This document shows positions 16,783 through 26,584 of a stretch of DNA of 64,000 bases, one piece after another. Each line of letters opens with the position of its first letter. Positions within the stretch are counted from its first letter, which is position 1. Both the position numbers and the translations under genes were made by a program. The notes under the pieces are model-generated. The model saw nothing but the letters and a program-made list of their open reading frames with translations. It did not search any database and was not told where the DNA came from. This stretch comes from Streptacidiphilus rugosus AM-16 (GTDB taxonomy: Bacteria > Actinomycetota > Actinomycetes > Streptomycetales > Streptomycetaceae), in NCBI RefSeq assembly GCF_000744655.1, contig NZ_JQMJ01000004.1, positions 2,294,001 through 2,358,000 of the forward strand, written 5' to 3'.

Positions 16783-19700
16783 CCGATGCCGATGCCGCCC
16801 GCCCCCGAGCCGCTTTTCCGCACCGCCCCGGTCGCCCTGCTGCGCGCCCCGCTCCGCGGCCGCGACCGACGCGCCCCCTGGGCCGACGACCCGACGGCCG
16901 GCACGGACCGGGTCGCCTGTGAGGAACTGCTGAGCGGCGCGGCCGGGGACGGGGTCTTCATGGACGCCCTCCGGGTGGCCAGCCCCAGCCTGGCGGCGCT
17001 GGTGGCCGCGTGCGCCCGGCCCGGCGGATCCGCCGGTCGCAGCGACGCCCAACTGCGTCGGGCCGTGGTCTCGGTGCTGCGCTACGAGATCCGGCTGCGC
17101 TCCCGCTGCACCCCCTTCGGCCTCTTCGCGGGCGTCGCCCCGGTCGCTCTCGCCGCCGCTGCCGAGGGCCCGGCGGCCAAGGTCTCCTGGTCGGGCCCGG
17201 CACACAGCCGTACCCGCGTCGACCTGGACTGGCTGCTGCGGCTGGTCCAGCAGCTGGAACGGGACCGCGAGCTGCTCCCGCACCTGACGCTGCACGTCCA
17301 CGGCGGGACCGTCCCGCGCGGTGACCGGCTGGTGACCGCCGCGCCGTCCAACCCCGGGGTCACGGCGGGCGACAGCGCCCGCAGCGAGGTCTCGGTACGG
17401 CTGACCCCGGTGGTCGCCGCCGCCCTGGAACTCGCCGCCGCCGGCCTCACCGGCAGCGCGGCCGCCGCCGAGCTGGAGCGGCGCTTCCCCGCCGCCGCGC
17501 CCGGCGCGGCCGCCACCCTGCTGGCCACGCTGGTCCGGCAGGAGTTCCTGATCACCGGCCTGCGCCCGGTGCTGGACGGCGGTGACCCGCTGGGCCGGGT
17601 GATCGGCGTGCTGAGCGCCGCGGAGGAGTCCGCCGGTAGGCCGCTGCCGATGCTCGCGGCCCTGCGCGCCGTCGCCGCCGACCGCGACCGGTACGACGAC
17701 GCACCGCTCGGCGAGCGTGGTGCGACGCTGGCCGCGCTCGAACAGAGGATGCGTCAGCTCGCCGACGCCGACCGGCTGGTCCACGTCGACCTGGCGCTGG
17801 GCGCCGAGGTGCGACTGCCGCACTCCGTCGCCGAGGAGGCGGCCCGCGGGCTGGGCGTGCTGTGGCGGCTGTCCCAGGCCGTACCGACGCCGCTGCGCGG
17901 CTACCACGGGGACTTCCTGCAACGCTACGGACCGGACCGGGTCGTCCCGGTGCCGGAGGTGCTGGACGACACGCACGGGCTCGGCTCCCCGGCCGGCTAC
18001 ACCTGGCCGGCCTCCTCCCGCACCGCGGACCCTGCCCCGCAGCCGGACAGGGAACGGCAACTGCTGCTGGGCAGGCTCGCCGCGGAGGCGGTGCGCGACG
18101 GCGCGAGGGAGGTGGTGCTGACGGACGAGCTCGTGGCCCGGCTGGCCCCTGGAGAGCCCGCCGCTGAGCTGCTCCCGCGCTCCTGCGAGCTGTTCTGCAC
18201 CCTGGTCGCCGCCGACGAACGGGCGCTGGCGGAGGGGGACTTCCTGCTGGTCGGCCACGGCGGGCAGGGCGCCCTGGAGGCCGGCGCCACCTACGGCCGC
18301 TTCGCCGGGCTCGCCGGTTCGGTCAACGAGGAGCTGGCCGCGTTCTGCTTCCCCGAGGAGCCGGACGCCACGCACCTGGCCGTCTCCTTCCAGCCGCGTC
18401 TCACCCGGGCATTGAACGTCGCCAACAGCCCGCGCACCGCCGGGCACGAGGTGGCGGTCGGGCTGCCGCCGGACCCTGCCGCGACGGCCGTACGGCTGGA
18501 GGAGATCGGCGTCGGCGCGACCCTCGACCACCTGTATCTGGTGCACCTGCCCACCGGGCGGCGGCTGCTCCCGCACGCCCACCACGCCCTCGACCTGCGC
18601 GGCCAGGCGCCGAACGCCGCCCGCTTCCTGCTGGAGGTCGGCCGCGAGGCCCACCGCGCGCACGCGCCCTGGGACTGGGGACCGGCCGCGAACGCGCCGT
18701 TCCAGCCCCGGGTCCGCTACGGCCGGACGGTGCTCGCCTCCGCCGTCTGGCGCCTGGACGAGTTGCGCGGGCACACCCGGCTCGACCCGGCCGGCTGGGC
18801 GGAGGCCGTGCACGGCTGGCGGGAGCGCTGGCGGGTTCCGGCGCGGCTGGTGCTCACCCGCGCCGACCACCGGCTGCCGGTGGACCTGACCGAGAGCCGG
18901 CATCGGGAGCTGCTGCGCGACGCGCTCGCCAAGGACGCCGATCTGCTCGCCGTCGAGCTGCCCGGCGGCGAGGACCGGGCCGACGGCTGGCTGCGGGACT
19001 CCGAGGACCTGGCGCACCACTCCGAGCTGGCGCTGGCCTTCGTCCGGCGGCCGTCCGCCGCGGCGTCCTCCGCCGCGGCCGCGCTCGCCCGCACGACGCC
19101 GGTGCGCCCGGCCGGGCCGCGGCTCGCCGGGCCCGGCGGCGAGTGGCTGTACGCGAAGCTCTACCTCGCGGGCCGCAGGACCGACTCCTTCCTGGTCGAG
19201 CAGCTCGCTCCCTTCCTCGCCGAACTTCCTGAGCCGGCACGCTCGTTGATCGACCGATGGTTCTTCATCCGCTACCGGGACCCGGACGACCACGTCCGGC
19301 TGCGCTGCCACGGTCCCGCCGACGGCCTGTGGCGGGAGCTGCTGCCCCCGCTGCGCGACGCGGTCCGGCGGTGGAACGCCCAGGGCCTGGTCGGGCGACT
19401 GGTCCTGGACGGCTACGACCCCGAGTGGGAGCGCTACGGCGGCCCCGAGGCGCAGGCCGCCGCCGAGCGCTTCTTCGCCGCCGACAGCCGCACCGCCCTC
19501 GCGCTGCTGACGCTCGCCCGGCAGCGGGACGGCCGGAGCGGCCCGGTGCCGTGGGACAAGGACACCCTGGCCGCGCTCGCGCTCGCCGCCGTCGCGCACG
19601 GCTTCGGCCCGCCGCCGGCGGCGGACCCCTGCTCCCGCTACCCGGATCCGGGCGCGGCCTGGCTGGCCGGGAGCGCGGTCGGCGTGCAGCCGCCCGCCGA

Positions 19701-20022
19701 CTTCCGGACGCATCGGGCGCAGTGGCTACGGCTGATCGACCCGGTCGGCGGCTGGCCCGCGTTGGCCGAGCACCCGCTCGGCGGACGGCTGACGCGGGCC
19801 CTGGCCGACCAGGCGGAACAGCTGCGGGCCTATCGCGAGGAGCTGGACGCGATCGCCGCCCGCGGCGCCGACTGGTCCCCGCACTCCCGGGTGCTGACGA
19901 GCCTGCTGCACATGTCGTGCAACCGGCTGCTCGGCACCGACCCCGAGGCCGAGAAACGCGCGCACGCCCTGGCCCGCGCCTGCCTGACGGGCAACGCCGA
20001 CCGGAGGAGGCACCAGCGGTGA
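16783..20022 (+). CDS. lanB: LanB-type lantibiotic dehydratase, full length
   Basis: This protein of about 1079 residues dehydrates Ser/Thr of the precursor through glutamyl-tRNA-dependent glutamylation and elimination. The N-terminal domain opens with FRTAPVALLRAP and contains RYEIRLRSRCTPFGLFAGVA. The C-terminal SpaB_C-type elimination domain is fused and contains WLYAKLYLAGRRTDSFL and WFFIRYRDPDDHVRLRCHG. Having both domains in one chain favours a class I lanthipeptide over a thiopeptide, where they are split. I chose ATG 16783, preceded by GAGGGA; an in-frame GTG at 16681 inside the precursor end is less likely. The stop overlaps lanC by 4 bases (GTGA). Confidence 0.92.
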   Translation, partial: PMPMPPAPEPLFRTAPVALLRAPLRGRDRRAPWADDPTAGTDRVACEELLSGAAGDGVFMDALRVASPSLAALVAACARPGGSAGRSDAQLRRAVVSVLRYEIRLRSRCTPFGLFAGVAPVALAAAAEGPAAKVSWSGPAHSRTRVDLDWLLRLVQQLERDRELLPHLTLHVHGGTVPRGDRLVTAAPSNPGVTAGDSARSEVSVRLTPVVAAALELAAAGLTGSAAAAELERRFPAAAPGAAATLLATLVRQEFLITGLRPVLDGGDPLGRVIGVLSAAEESAGRPLPMLAALRAVAADRDRYDDAPLGERGATLAALEQRMRQLADADRLVHVDLALGAEVRLPHSVAEEAARGLGVLWRLSQAVPTPLRGYHGDFLQRYGPDRVVPVPEVLDDTHGLGSPAGYTWPASSRTADPAPQPDRERQLLLGRLAAEAVRDGAREVVLTDELVARLAPGEPAAELLPRSCELFCTLVAADERALAEGDFLLVGHGGQGALEAGATYGRFAGLAGSVNEELAAFCFPEEPDATHLAVSFQPRLTRALNVANSPRTAGHEVAVGLPPDPAATAVRLEEIGVGATLDHLYLVHLPTGRRLLPHAHHALDLRGQAPNAARFLLEVGREAHRAHAPWDWGPAANAPFQPRVRYGRTVLASAVWRLDELRGHTRLDPAGWAEAVHGWRERWRVPARLVLTRADHRLPVDLTESRHRELLRDALAKDADLLAVELPGGEDRADGWLRDSEDLAHHSELALAFVRRPSAAASSAAAALARTTPVRPAGPRLAGPGGEWLYAKLYLAGRRTDSFLVEQLAPFLAELPEPARSLIDRWFFIRYRDPDDHVRLRCHGPADGLWRELLPPLRDAVRRWNAQGLVGRLVLDGYDPEWERYGGPEAQAAAERFFAADSRTALALLTLARQRDGRSGPVPWDKDTLAALALAAVAHGFGPPPAADPCSRYPDPGAAWLAGSAVGVQPPADFRTHRAQWLRLIDPVGGWPALAEHPLGGRLTRALADQAEQLRAYREELDAIAARGADWSPHSRVLTSLLHMSCNRLLGTDPEAEKRAHALARACLTGNADRRRHQR

Positions 20023-21395
20023 CCACGGCACCGGTGTCCACCGGGGTGGGGACCGCTCGGACCCGGCGGATCGCCGCCGTGGTCGACCGGGTGGCCGCCG
20101 CCCTCGACGGCGATCCCGGTCCGACCGGGCCCGCGGTCTCCCTGGAGGGCGGCGCCGGGGTCGCCCTGCTCCTCGCCGAGCTGGCCCGTCGCGACCCCGC
20201 TCGGCTGCCCGCCGCGCACGGCCGACTGGCCGCGGCCGCCGAGGCCCTGAAAGGAACCGCCTCGTTCGGCGGGCAGCACGGCCCGGCCGCCGTGCTGACG
20301 GCCGTTCAGGCGGCCGCCAAGGTCGGCGGCCACTACCCGGGGCTGCGCCGCACCCTGACGGCACATGTCGCCGCGGAGCAGCTCGGCCGCCTGGCGGCGA
20401 CCGAAGGCACCGGACCGGGGGTCACCTGGGCCGACTACGACGTCATCACCGGGGCCGCCGGGGTCGGGCGGGTGCTGCTCGGCGCGGTCACCGACGGCGA
20501 CGCCGAGGAACGGGCCGCCGCCGAGCCCGCGCTGCGCGCCACCCTCACCCGCCTCGTCGGGATCAGCCGACCGGTGCGGGTGGACGGCCGGCAGGCGCCC
20601 GGCTGGTGGGTACCGGCCCACCGCCAGGTGACCGAGGCGGACCGGACCCGCTTCCCACGCGGCGCTCTCGACCTCGGGACCGCGCACGGCATCGCGGGCC
20701 CGCTGGCACTGCTCGCCCGCAGCGCCGAACTGGGCGTGACCGTCGCAGGACAGTCGGCTGCCCTGCGCCGGATCGGCGACTGGCTGGCCGAGCGGGCCGA
20801 CCGGGACGCCTACGGGCCGTACTGGGAGCCGCGGCTTCCGCTGGACGACGAGTGGGCCAGGGCCCGGGGCGGGCGCACGCCTCCTGCTCCACCCCGCACG
20901 GCCGGGGCGGGCGCCGCCTGGTGCTACGGGACGGTCGGCATCGCCAACAGCCTGCTGCGCGCGGCGGGAGTGACCGGCGAGCAGGACTGGGCCCGGCTCG
21001 CGCTGGCCGGCGCGCACGGGGTGTCGGCCCGGCCGGGCAGTCTCGACGCTCTGCGGGGTCCCACCGTCTGCCACGGCGAGGCCGGCTTCCTGCAGACCCT
21101 GTGGCGGCTCGGACGCCAGTCCGCCGACCCGGCCCTGCTCGCCCGCTGCGACGCGCTGGCCGACCGGCTGGCCGGGGCCTGGGACGAGCGGTCCCGCTAC
21201 GGCTACCGGCACCTGAGCGGCCCCCGCGGCGCGGCCGGGCCGCAGTACGGCCGACCGCCGGTCGAGGACAACCCCGGCATCTTCGAGGGCGCCGCAGGCG
21301 TGGCCGCCGCCCTGCTGTCGACGCTGCCGCACCCCGCCGGGACGGACGGCGAGGCGCACGAGCCGGTCTGGGACCGCGTCCTGCTGCTGTCCTGA
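20019..21395 (+). CDS. lanC: LanC-type lanthionine cyclase
   Basis: This 458-residue alpha/alpha-barrel protein has the three zinc ligands of LanC: Cys302 in AWCYGTVG, and Cys351 and His352 in TVCHGEAGF. The GTAHGIAGPL and GIFEGAAGVAAALL segments are the expected glycine-rich helices. It adds precursor cysteines to dehydrated residues to make lanthionine and methyllanthionine. Its GTG overlaps the lanB stop, giving tight coupling. A segment of roughly 25 residues, about 283-300 (ARARGGRTPPAPPRTAGAG), just before the first zinc cysteine looks like a low-complexity insertion. Confidence 0.92.
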   Translation: MTTAPVSTGVGTARTRRIAAVVDRVAAALDGDPGPTGPAVSLEGGAGVALLLAELARRDPARLPAAHGRLAAAAEALKGTASFGGQHGPAAVLTAVQAAAKVGGHYPGLRRTLTAHVAAEQLGRLAATEGTGPGVTWADYDVITGAAGVGRVLLGAVTDGDAEERAAAEPALRATLTRLVGISRPVRVDGRQAPGWWVPAHRQVTEADRTRFPRGALDLGTAHGIAGPLALLARSAELGVTVAGQSAALRRIGDWLAERADRDAYGPYWEPRLPLDDEWARARGGRTPPAPPRTAGAGAAWCYGTVGIANSLLRAAGVTGEQDWARLALAGAHGVSARPGSLDALRGPTVCHGEAGFLQTLWRLGRQSADPALLARCDALADRLAGAWDERSRYGYRHLSGPRGAAGPQYGRPPVEDNPGIFEGAAGVAAALLSTLPHPAGTDGEAHEPVWDRVLLLS

Positions 21396-21535
21396 TCGGC
21401 GGATCCGACGGCTCCCCGGCAGGCCCACCTGCACGGTTCGCCTCCCGCGCCGGAGGCCGGAGCAGGGCCGGACCGGCCGTGCCGACGGCCCGGGCCGATC
21501 CGACGCGGATCTGAAGACGGCCCTAGCCTGGAGGG

Positions 21536-24500
21536 GTGGAGACCGGCAGCCTGGGGATCCGGCTGTTCGGCGAGCTCACGGTGGAGCTCGGCGGGCGTCC
21601 CCTCGCGCTGCCCGCCGGGCGGGCGAGGGAGCTGCTGGCGTGGTTCGCGCTCGCGCCGGGACCGCACGCGCGCGGGCGCGTCGCCGGGACCTTCTGGCCC
21701 GCCGCGCCGGAGCAGGCCGCCAGGGCCAGCCTGCGCAGCACCGTCTGGTCGCTGCGGGCCGCGCTGGGCGAGGCCGCGGAGGAGCACCTGATCGCCGACC
21801 GGTCCTGCGTCGGACTGCGCGCCGAGTACCTGACCGTCGACCTCGCGGAGTTCGCACGGCTGGCCGAGGACGGCCGGCCGCGGGAGGCGATGGCGCTGTG
21901 CCGGGGCGAGCTGCTGTCCTCCTTCGATCAGGACTGGGCGGTCAACGCCCGCGAGGAGCACCAGGTCAGGGTCGCCGCCCTGCTCGCGCAGACCGCGCAG
22001 GCCGCGGGCGAGGGCGGGGAACTGGGCGAGGCGCTGGCCGCGGCGGGCCGACGGCTGGCGCTGCGTCCCTACGACGAGGAGGCCGCCGCCGCACTGATGG
22101 AGTTGCTCGCGGCGTCCGGCAACCGTCCGGCGGCGCTGGCGGTCCACGCCGGCCTGCGGCGCCGGCTGGAGCGCGAGCTGGGCGTGACCGAGGGGCCGCA
22201 ACTCGCCGCGCTGGCCCGCAGCATCCGTGCGGCCGACCGTCCCGCGCCCACCCCGCGTCCGCACCCGCGTCCGCACCCGCCCCGATGCTGGGACGCGAGG
22301 CGGAAGTCGCCGCACTTGACCGGGCCTGGCAACAGGCCGAACAGGGCCGGGGCTCGGTGTTCGCCCTGGCGGGCGACGGCGGCATGGGCAAGACCCTGCT
22401 GGTCACCGAGTTGCGGCGGCGGCTCGACGCGAGCGGCGTCCGGACCCTGACCGGTTACGCGGACGCGCCGGCCGGAGGCGTGCCCTACGCCCTGTGGGCG
22501 GACGTGCTCGCCGACCTGGCCGACCCCGCCGCCGACGGGGAGCACCGGGTCGATCCCGACGCCGAGCGCCTGCGGCAACTGGAGCGCTGCACGCAACTGC
22601 TGCTGCGGGCCACCAGGGAGGGTCCGCTGCTGCTGGTTCTCGAGGACGTGCACCGGGCCGACCCTTCCAGCCTGGACCTGCTCGCCTACGCGGGCCGCCG
22701 GCTGGCCGGTCAGTCGTCCTGCCTGGTGGTGCTGACCCGGCGTCGGCTCCCCGGCCACCGAAGACTCGACGCGGTCCTGGCCGCGCTGCGCGCCTCCGGC
22801 AGCATCGGCGGCGAGGTGGAACTGGCCCCGCTCCCCGACCGGGTGCTGCGGCAACTCGCCCTGTCTCAGCCGGGACTGACGGAGGCCCAGGCAGCGCGGA
22901 TCGCCCGGATCGCGGACGGCAATCCGCTGCTCACGGTGGAGGCGGCCCGCGCGGCGGCGCTGCGCGACGCCGACCTGGCGGCGGGGCTGCGCGGAGCCGT
23001 CCACGCGGCGCTCGGCCGGCTCTCGCCCGAGGCGCGCCAGGCCGTCACCTTCGTCGCGGCCGCGGGACGCGCGCTGTCCATGCCCGAACTGCGCTCCCTT
23101 CCGCTCGCCGACGCCGACGCCGCGGCCACGGAGGCCCTGAGCTCGGGGCTGCTCCAGGCTGACGCCTCCGGCGTCGGCTTCCGCCACGCGCTGCTGCGCG
23201 ACGCCTGCTACGCCGACCTGCCCGGCCCCCCGCGCGCCGCGGCCCACGCCGCGTTGGCCACGGCGCTGGCCGCCCGCTCGGAGACGTCGGCCGGGCCGCG
23301 GTCGGGGCGGACCCGGACGGCCGCCGAGCTGGGCCGGCATCTGCGGCTGGCCGGGGAACCGACGGCCGCGGCCGCACGGTACGCCGAGGCAGCCCGGGCG
23401 GCCCGCGCCGTGTGCGCGCTGCGGGAGGCGGCGGGCTTCCTGCGGGAGTCCCTCGCGCTCGTCCCCGACGCGCCGGACCTGCTGGTGGAACTCGCCGAGG
23501 TCGAGGCCTGGCAGGGACGTCTGCCGGAGTCCGACCAGGCCTTCGAGCGGGCACTGGAGCTGATCGCCCCCGAGAACAGCGCGCCGCAGGTGCGCGCGTG
23601 GCTGCGGCGCGGCTACTGGATGCGCGGCGGGCTCTGCCATCCGCGCGAGTCGCAGCGCAGCTTCACCCTCGTGCTCGACCTGCTCGACCGCGCACCCGAG
23701 GCGGCCGACGCCGACACCAGGGCCCAGGCACTGGCCGGGCTCGCCTGGGCGCAGGCCGTCGCCGGAGATCCCGCGGAGGTGGAACGGATCCTGCGTGAGG
23801 TCTCCGAGGTGACCGGCCACCGCACGCCCAGCGATCTGCTCGCCCACGACATCGCGCTGGCACGCGGCCACGCGCTGATCAGGGCGGGTCAGCTCAGCGA
23901 GAGCTACGGCCCGCTTATCGCGGGCGCGGCGGCGGCCGGGCGGGCGGGCCGTCCGGAGCTCGGGTACAGCTCGCTGATGAACGCCGCCAGCGCCGCGGCC
24001 TGTGCCGGCGACTGGGAGCGTGCGCTCGACTTCACCGACCGCTGTCTGGCGCTGGTCGTCCCCAACGGCCTGCTGCGCGACACGGTCTACACGCATTCGG
24101 CGCGGGTGGCGGTGCTCTGCAGGCTGGGCCGGCCGGTCGAGGCGCGGGCCGCCTGCGCGGCGGGCGAGGAGGTCGCGGCGCGCACCGGTCTGCCGGACCT
24201 GATCGCGCTCGGCCATCACGACCGAGGGCAACTGGCCCTGGCGGTGGGCGATCCGGCCACCGCCGCGACCGAGCTCGCGGAGGCGCTGGCACGGCAGGAG
24301 GTGCCGGTCAGCCGTCCCCGCACGCGGCTGCTGCTCGCCGAGACGCTGGCCAGGGCCGGACGGTGGGAGCACGCGCGGGCCCAACTGCGCGAGGCGGCGC
24401 TGGAACCGGTCTCCGCCGGCGACTTCCCCGCGACCCTCGTGGCCCGGATGAGCCACGTCCAGGGCCTGATCGCGCTCGCCGAGGGCGACCGGCGGACGGC

Positions 24501-24687
24501 CGCGGCGCGGCTGGAGGAGTCGGCGGCGGCCTGGCGCCGCAGCGTGGGCCACTTCGACGGGGACGCGGTCTCCGGCTCCCTGATCGATCTGGGCCGCCCT
24601 CCGATCAGCGCGCTGGTCGAGCCCGCCCGTGAGTTGTCGGCGGTCCTCGCCGACCTCGCCACGCTGGACGATCGAAGGAAGAGGTGA
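21536..24687 (+). CDS. SARP-BTAD regulator fused to ATPase/TPR domains, interrupted by an apparent 1-base deletion
   Basis: Frame 2 from GTG 21536 encodes a SARP: an OmpR-like DNA-binding domain (GIRLFGELTVELGGRPL, RSTVWSLRAAL) and a BTAD domain ending near LAALARSIRAAD. After about base 22251 the homology continues in another frame: MLGREAEVAAL, a P-loop AGDGGMGKTLL, the Walker B-like LLLVLEDVHRADP, then about 450 residues of TPR-like helices. Adding one C to the CCCC at 22251-22254 joins the halves in frame through an APASAPAP linker, giving about 1050 aa. Unrepaired, the gene would make a 304-residue SARP ending at 22450, and possibly a separate ATPase from ATG 22285. A TAGCCT hexamer 6 bases before the GTG suggests a leaderless message. 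It probably activates the lanthipeptide genes. Confidence 0.8.
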
Positions 24688-24693
24688 CGCGCC

Positions 24694-25104
24694 GTGCCGG
24701 AGTTCGACGAGGAACTGGCCATCGCCGCCCCGCCCGAGGAGGTGTGGAAGCTGCTCTACGACCCGGTCGGCTTCCCCCGCTGGTGGGCCGGGGTCGGCAG
24801 CGTCGACACGACGACGCCGGACGGCTACACCCTCTACCCGGAGGGCTACCCGGACTTCCCCATGCCCCAGCTGCTCAGCGCCAGCCGCGCCGACGGCGTG
24901 GTGCGGATCTCCTGCCTGGTCTCCGACCTGGTCTTCGAGTGGCGCCTGAGCTCCACACCCGACGGCGCGACCCTCCTCTCCGCCCACGTCGAGATCCCCG
25001 CCGCGGAGTCCGCCCGCCTGGCCACCCAACGCGAGGTCATCCACACCTCCCTCCACCGCCTGTCCGCGCTGGCCGCGCAGGCCGCCGGGAGCAGCCGGGG
25101 CTGA
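24694..25104 (+). CDS. SRPBCC-family (START-like) protein
   Basis: This 136-residue protein fits the polyketide cyclase/Bet v 1-like fold: an opening ELAIAAPPEEVWKLLYDPVGFPRWWAG, a strand-rich middle and a C-terminal helix (REVIHTSLHRLSALAAQAA). It binds small hydrophobic molecules in its relatives. GTG 24694 has AAGGAAGAGG upstream and lies 7 bases after the SARP/ATPase stop, so the two are co-transcribed. Whether it tailors the lanthipeptide or serves another pathway is unknown. Confidence 0.75.
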   Translation: MPEFDEELAIAAPPEEVWKLLYDPVGFPRWWAGVGSVDTTTPDGYTLYPEGYPDFPMPQLLSASRADGVVRISCLVSDLVFEWRLSSTPDGATLLSAHVEIPAAESARLATQREVIHTSLHRLSALAAQAAGSSRG

Positions 25105-25112
25105 GGGCTGTA

Positions 25113-25325
25113 CCGAGCAGGCCGAACGTCGTCTGCCCGCCCGGACGCGCCTGCGCGCGGGTGGTCGACCGCCGCGCGCGACACCGGCTGAGCCGAGGCT
25201 TCCGCCGGCGGGATCCGGCGGTCATGACAAGGGCGGGGCCGAGCAGGCCGAACGGCCGCTCGGCCGCCCGGAGGTCCCGGCACGCACGCGGCCGACCGCC
25301 GCGCGCGGCGCCGCTGGACCGCTGA
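25113..25325. repeat. Two diverged direct repeats in a 427-base non-coding gap
   Basis: CCGAGCAGGCCGAACG occurs at 25113-25128 and 25239-25254. CGACCGCCGCGCGCG follows at 25166-25180 and 25293-25307, and both copies end in a CTGAG-containing stretch. Two roughly 87-base units offset by 126-127 bases are therefore related but diverged. The gap 25105-25531 holds no gene I can support. It lies between the 3' ends of two convergent units. Confidence 0.55.
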
Positions 25326-25531
25326 GGCAGCGGGATTCCCACGATCGGGGGACGTTCTGCGGCCAAGGACGGCTGACCCGCCCCGACGTCCAGGAGGACT
25401 GGGCGGGCGAGCCGTGCGCGGTGGCGGGCCGGCCGTCCTCGCGCCGGGCCGGGCCCACCCCGCAGGGCCTCCCCCAGCCCTCGGCCGCTGCGTGGTCGGC
25501 CCCGGCTGATCCGCCGCGGGTGACGTCAGGC

Positions 25532-26584
25532 CTAACGGACCGCCGCGCAGCAGTCCGCAGTGAGGCCGGTCGGGAGGCTGTCGCCGCCGAAGACCGTGAC
25601 GGTCGCCTCGTCGCCGCCGAGGGCCGCCACGGCGAGCAGCAGCGCGCCGGCCGTCCAGGTGGTGCGCTCCTCGGGCCAGATCGCGTCGTCCTCGAAGACG
25701 TAGCCGGTCCAGTAGCCGCCGTCCTCGTGGCGCAGGTGCTGGATGGACTGCAGGATCTCCACGGCGCGGGTGGACTCGCCGATCGCCCACAGGGCCAGCG
25801 CCAGCTCCGCGCTCTCCCCACCGGTCACCCACGGGCGGTCGGAGACGCAGCGCACGCCGAGCCCGGGCACGACGAAGCGGTCCCACTCGCGCTCGATCCG
25901 CTCCTTGGCCGCCGGGCCGCGCAGCGCCGTGCCGAGGACCGGGTAGTACCAGTCCATCGAGTAGCGGTCCTTGTCGAGGAAACGCTCGGGGTGGTGGGCG
26001 ACCGCGTGACCGAGCTGACCGGCCGCCAGCTCCCAGTCCGGCTGCGGCTCCTCCAGGTAGTCGGCGATCGCCAGCGCGCAGCGCAGCGCGTGGTGGACGC
26101 TGGAGCAGCCGGTCAGCAGGGCCTCGTCGGGCGCCGAACCGTTCTCCTCGCGCCGCCAGGAGACCGTGCCGTCCGCCCGGCCGAGCCCCAGCACGAAGGC
26201 CACCGCCCGGCCGACGGTCGGCCAGATCTCCTCCAGGAAGGAGTCGTCGCCGGTCGCCAGGTGGTGGTGCCAGGCCCCGACCGCGACGTAGGCGCAGAAG
26301 TTGGACTCCCGGTTGAGGTCGCTCGGCTCGCCCTCCCGGTAGGCGGCATACCAGGAGCCGTCCGTGTTCTGACGTCGCATCAGCCAGCGGTAGGCGGCCT
26401 CGGCCGCCGCGTGCTCGCCGGCGACGTCCAGCGCCATCGCCGCCTCGACGTGGTCCCAGGGGTCGAGGTGACCGCCGGTGAACCACGGGATCGCGCCGTC
26501 GGCGCGCTGCTCGGCGAGGATGCTGCGCACGGTCGCCGCGGCCTGCTCGGAGGTGAGCACGCCGTCCAGGGTCAGCGTCCTCAC
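25532..26584 (-). CDS. Alpha/alpha-toroid protein (prenyltransferase/terpene-cyclase-like fold)
   Basis: This 350-residue protein has repeated helical-toroid signatures: QRADGAIPWFTGGHLDPWDHVEAAMAL, RRQNTDGSWYAAYREGE and HEDGGYWTGYVFEDDAIWPEERTTWTAG. The QxxDGxW pattern occurs in squalene-cyclase-like, prenyltransferase and glycoside-processing toroids. The catalytic DxDD of squalene-hopene cyclases is absent, so cyclase activity is doubtful. GTG 26584 overlaps the methyltransferase stop. Streptomycetes often carry toroid, methyltransferase and GT4 genes together, as here. The product of the set is unknown to me. Confidence 0.75.
   Translation of the reverse strand: MRTLTLDGVLTSEQAAATVRSILAEQRADGAIPWFTGGHLDPWDHVEAAMALDVAGEHAAAEAAYRWLMRRQNTDGSWYAAYREGEPSDLNRESNFCAYVAVGAWHHHLATGDDSFLEEIWPTVGRAVAFVLGLGRADGTVSWRREENGSAPDEALLTGCSSVHHALRCALAIADYLEEPQPDWELAAGQLGHAVAHHPERFLDKDRYSMDWYYPVLGTALRGPAAKERIEREWDRFVVPGLGVRCVSDRPWVTGGESAELALALWAIGESTRAVEILQSIQHLRHEDGGYWTGYVFEDDAIWPEERTTWTAGALLLAVAALGGDEATVTVFGGDSLPTGLTADCCAAVR

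Noticed and set aside
16541-20022. Thiopeptide or linear azol(in)e peptide cluster
   Set aside because: LanB is a single chain with both glutamylation and elimination domains, LanC is present, and no cyclodehydratase or pyridine synthase is seen.
25532-26584. Squalene-hopene cyclase
   Set aside because: The protein is only 350 residues and lacks the DxDD catalytic motif. Only the toroid repeats are shared.
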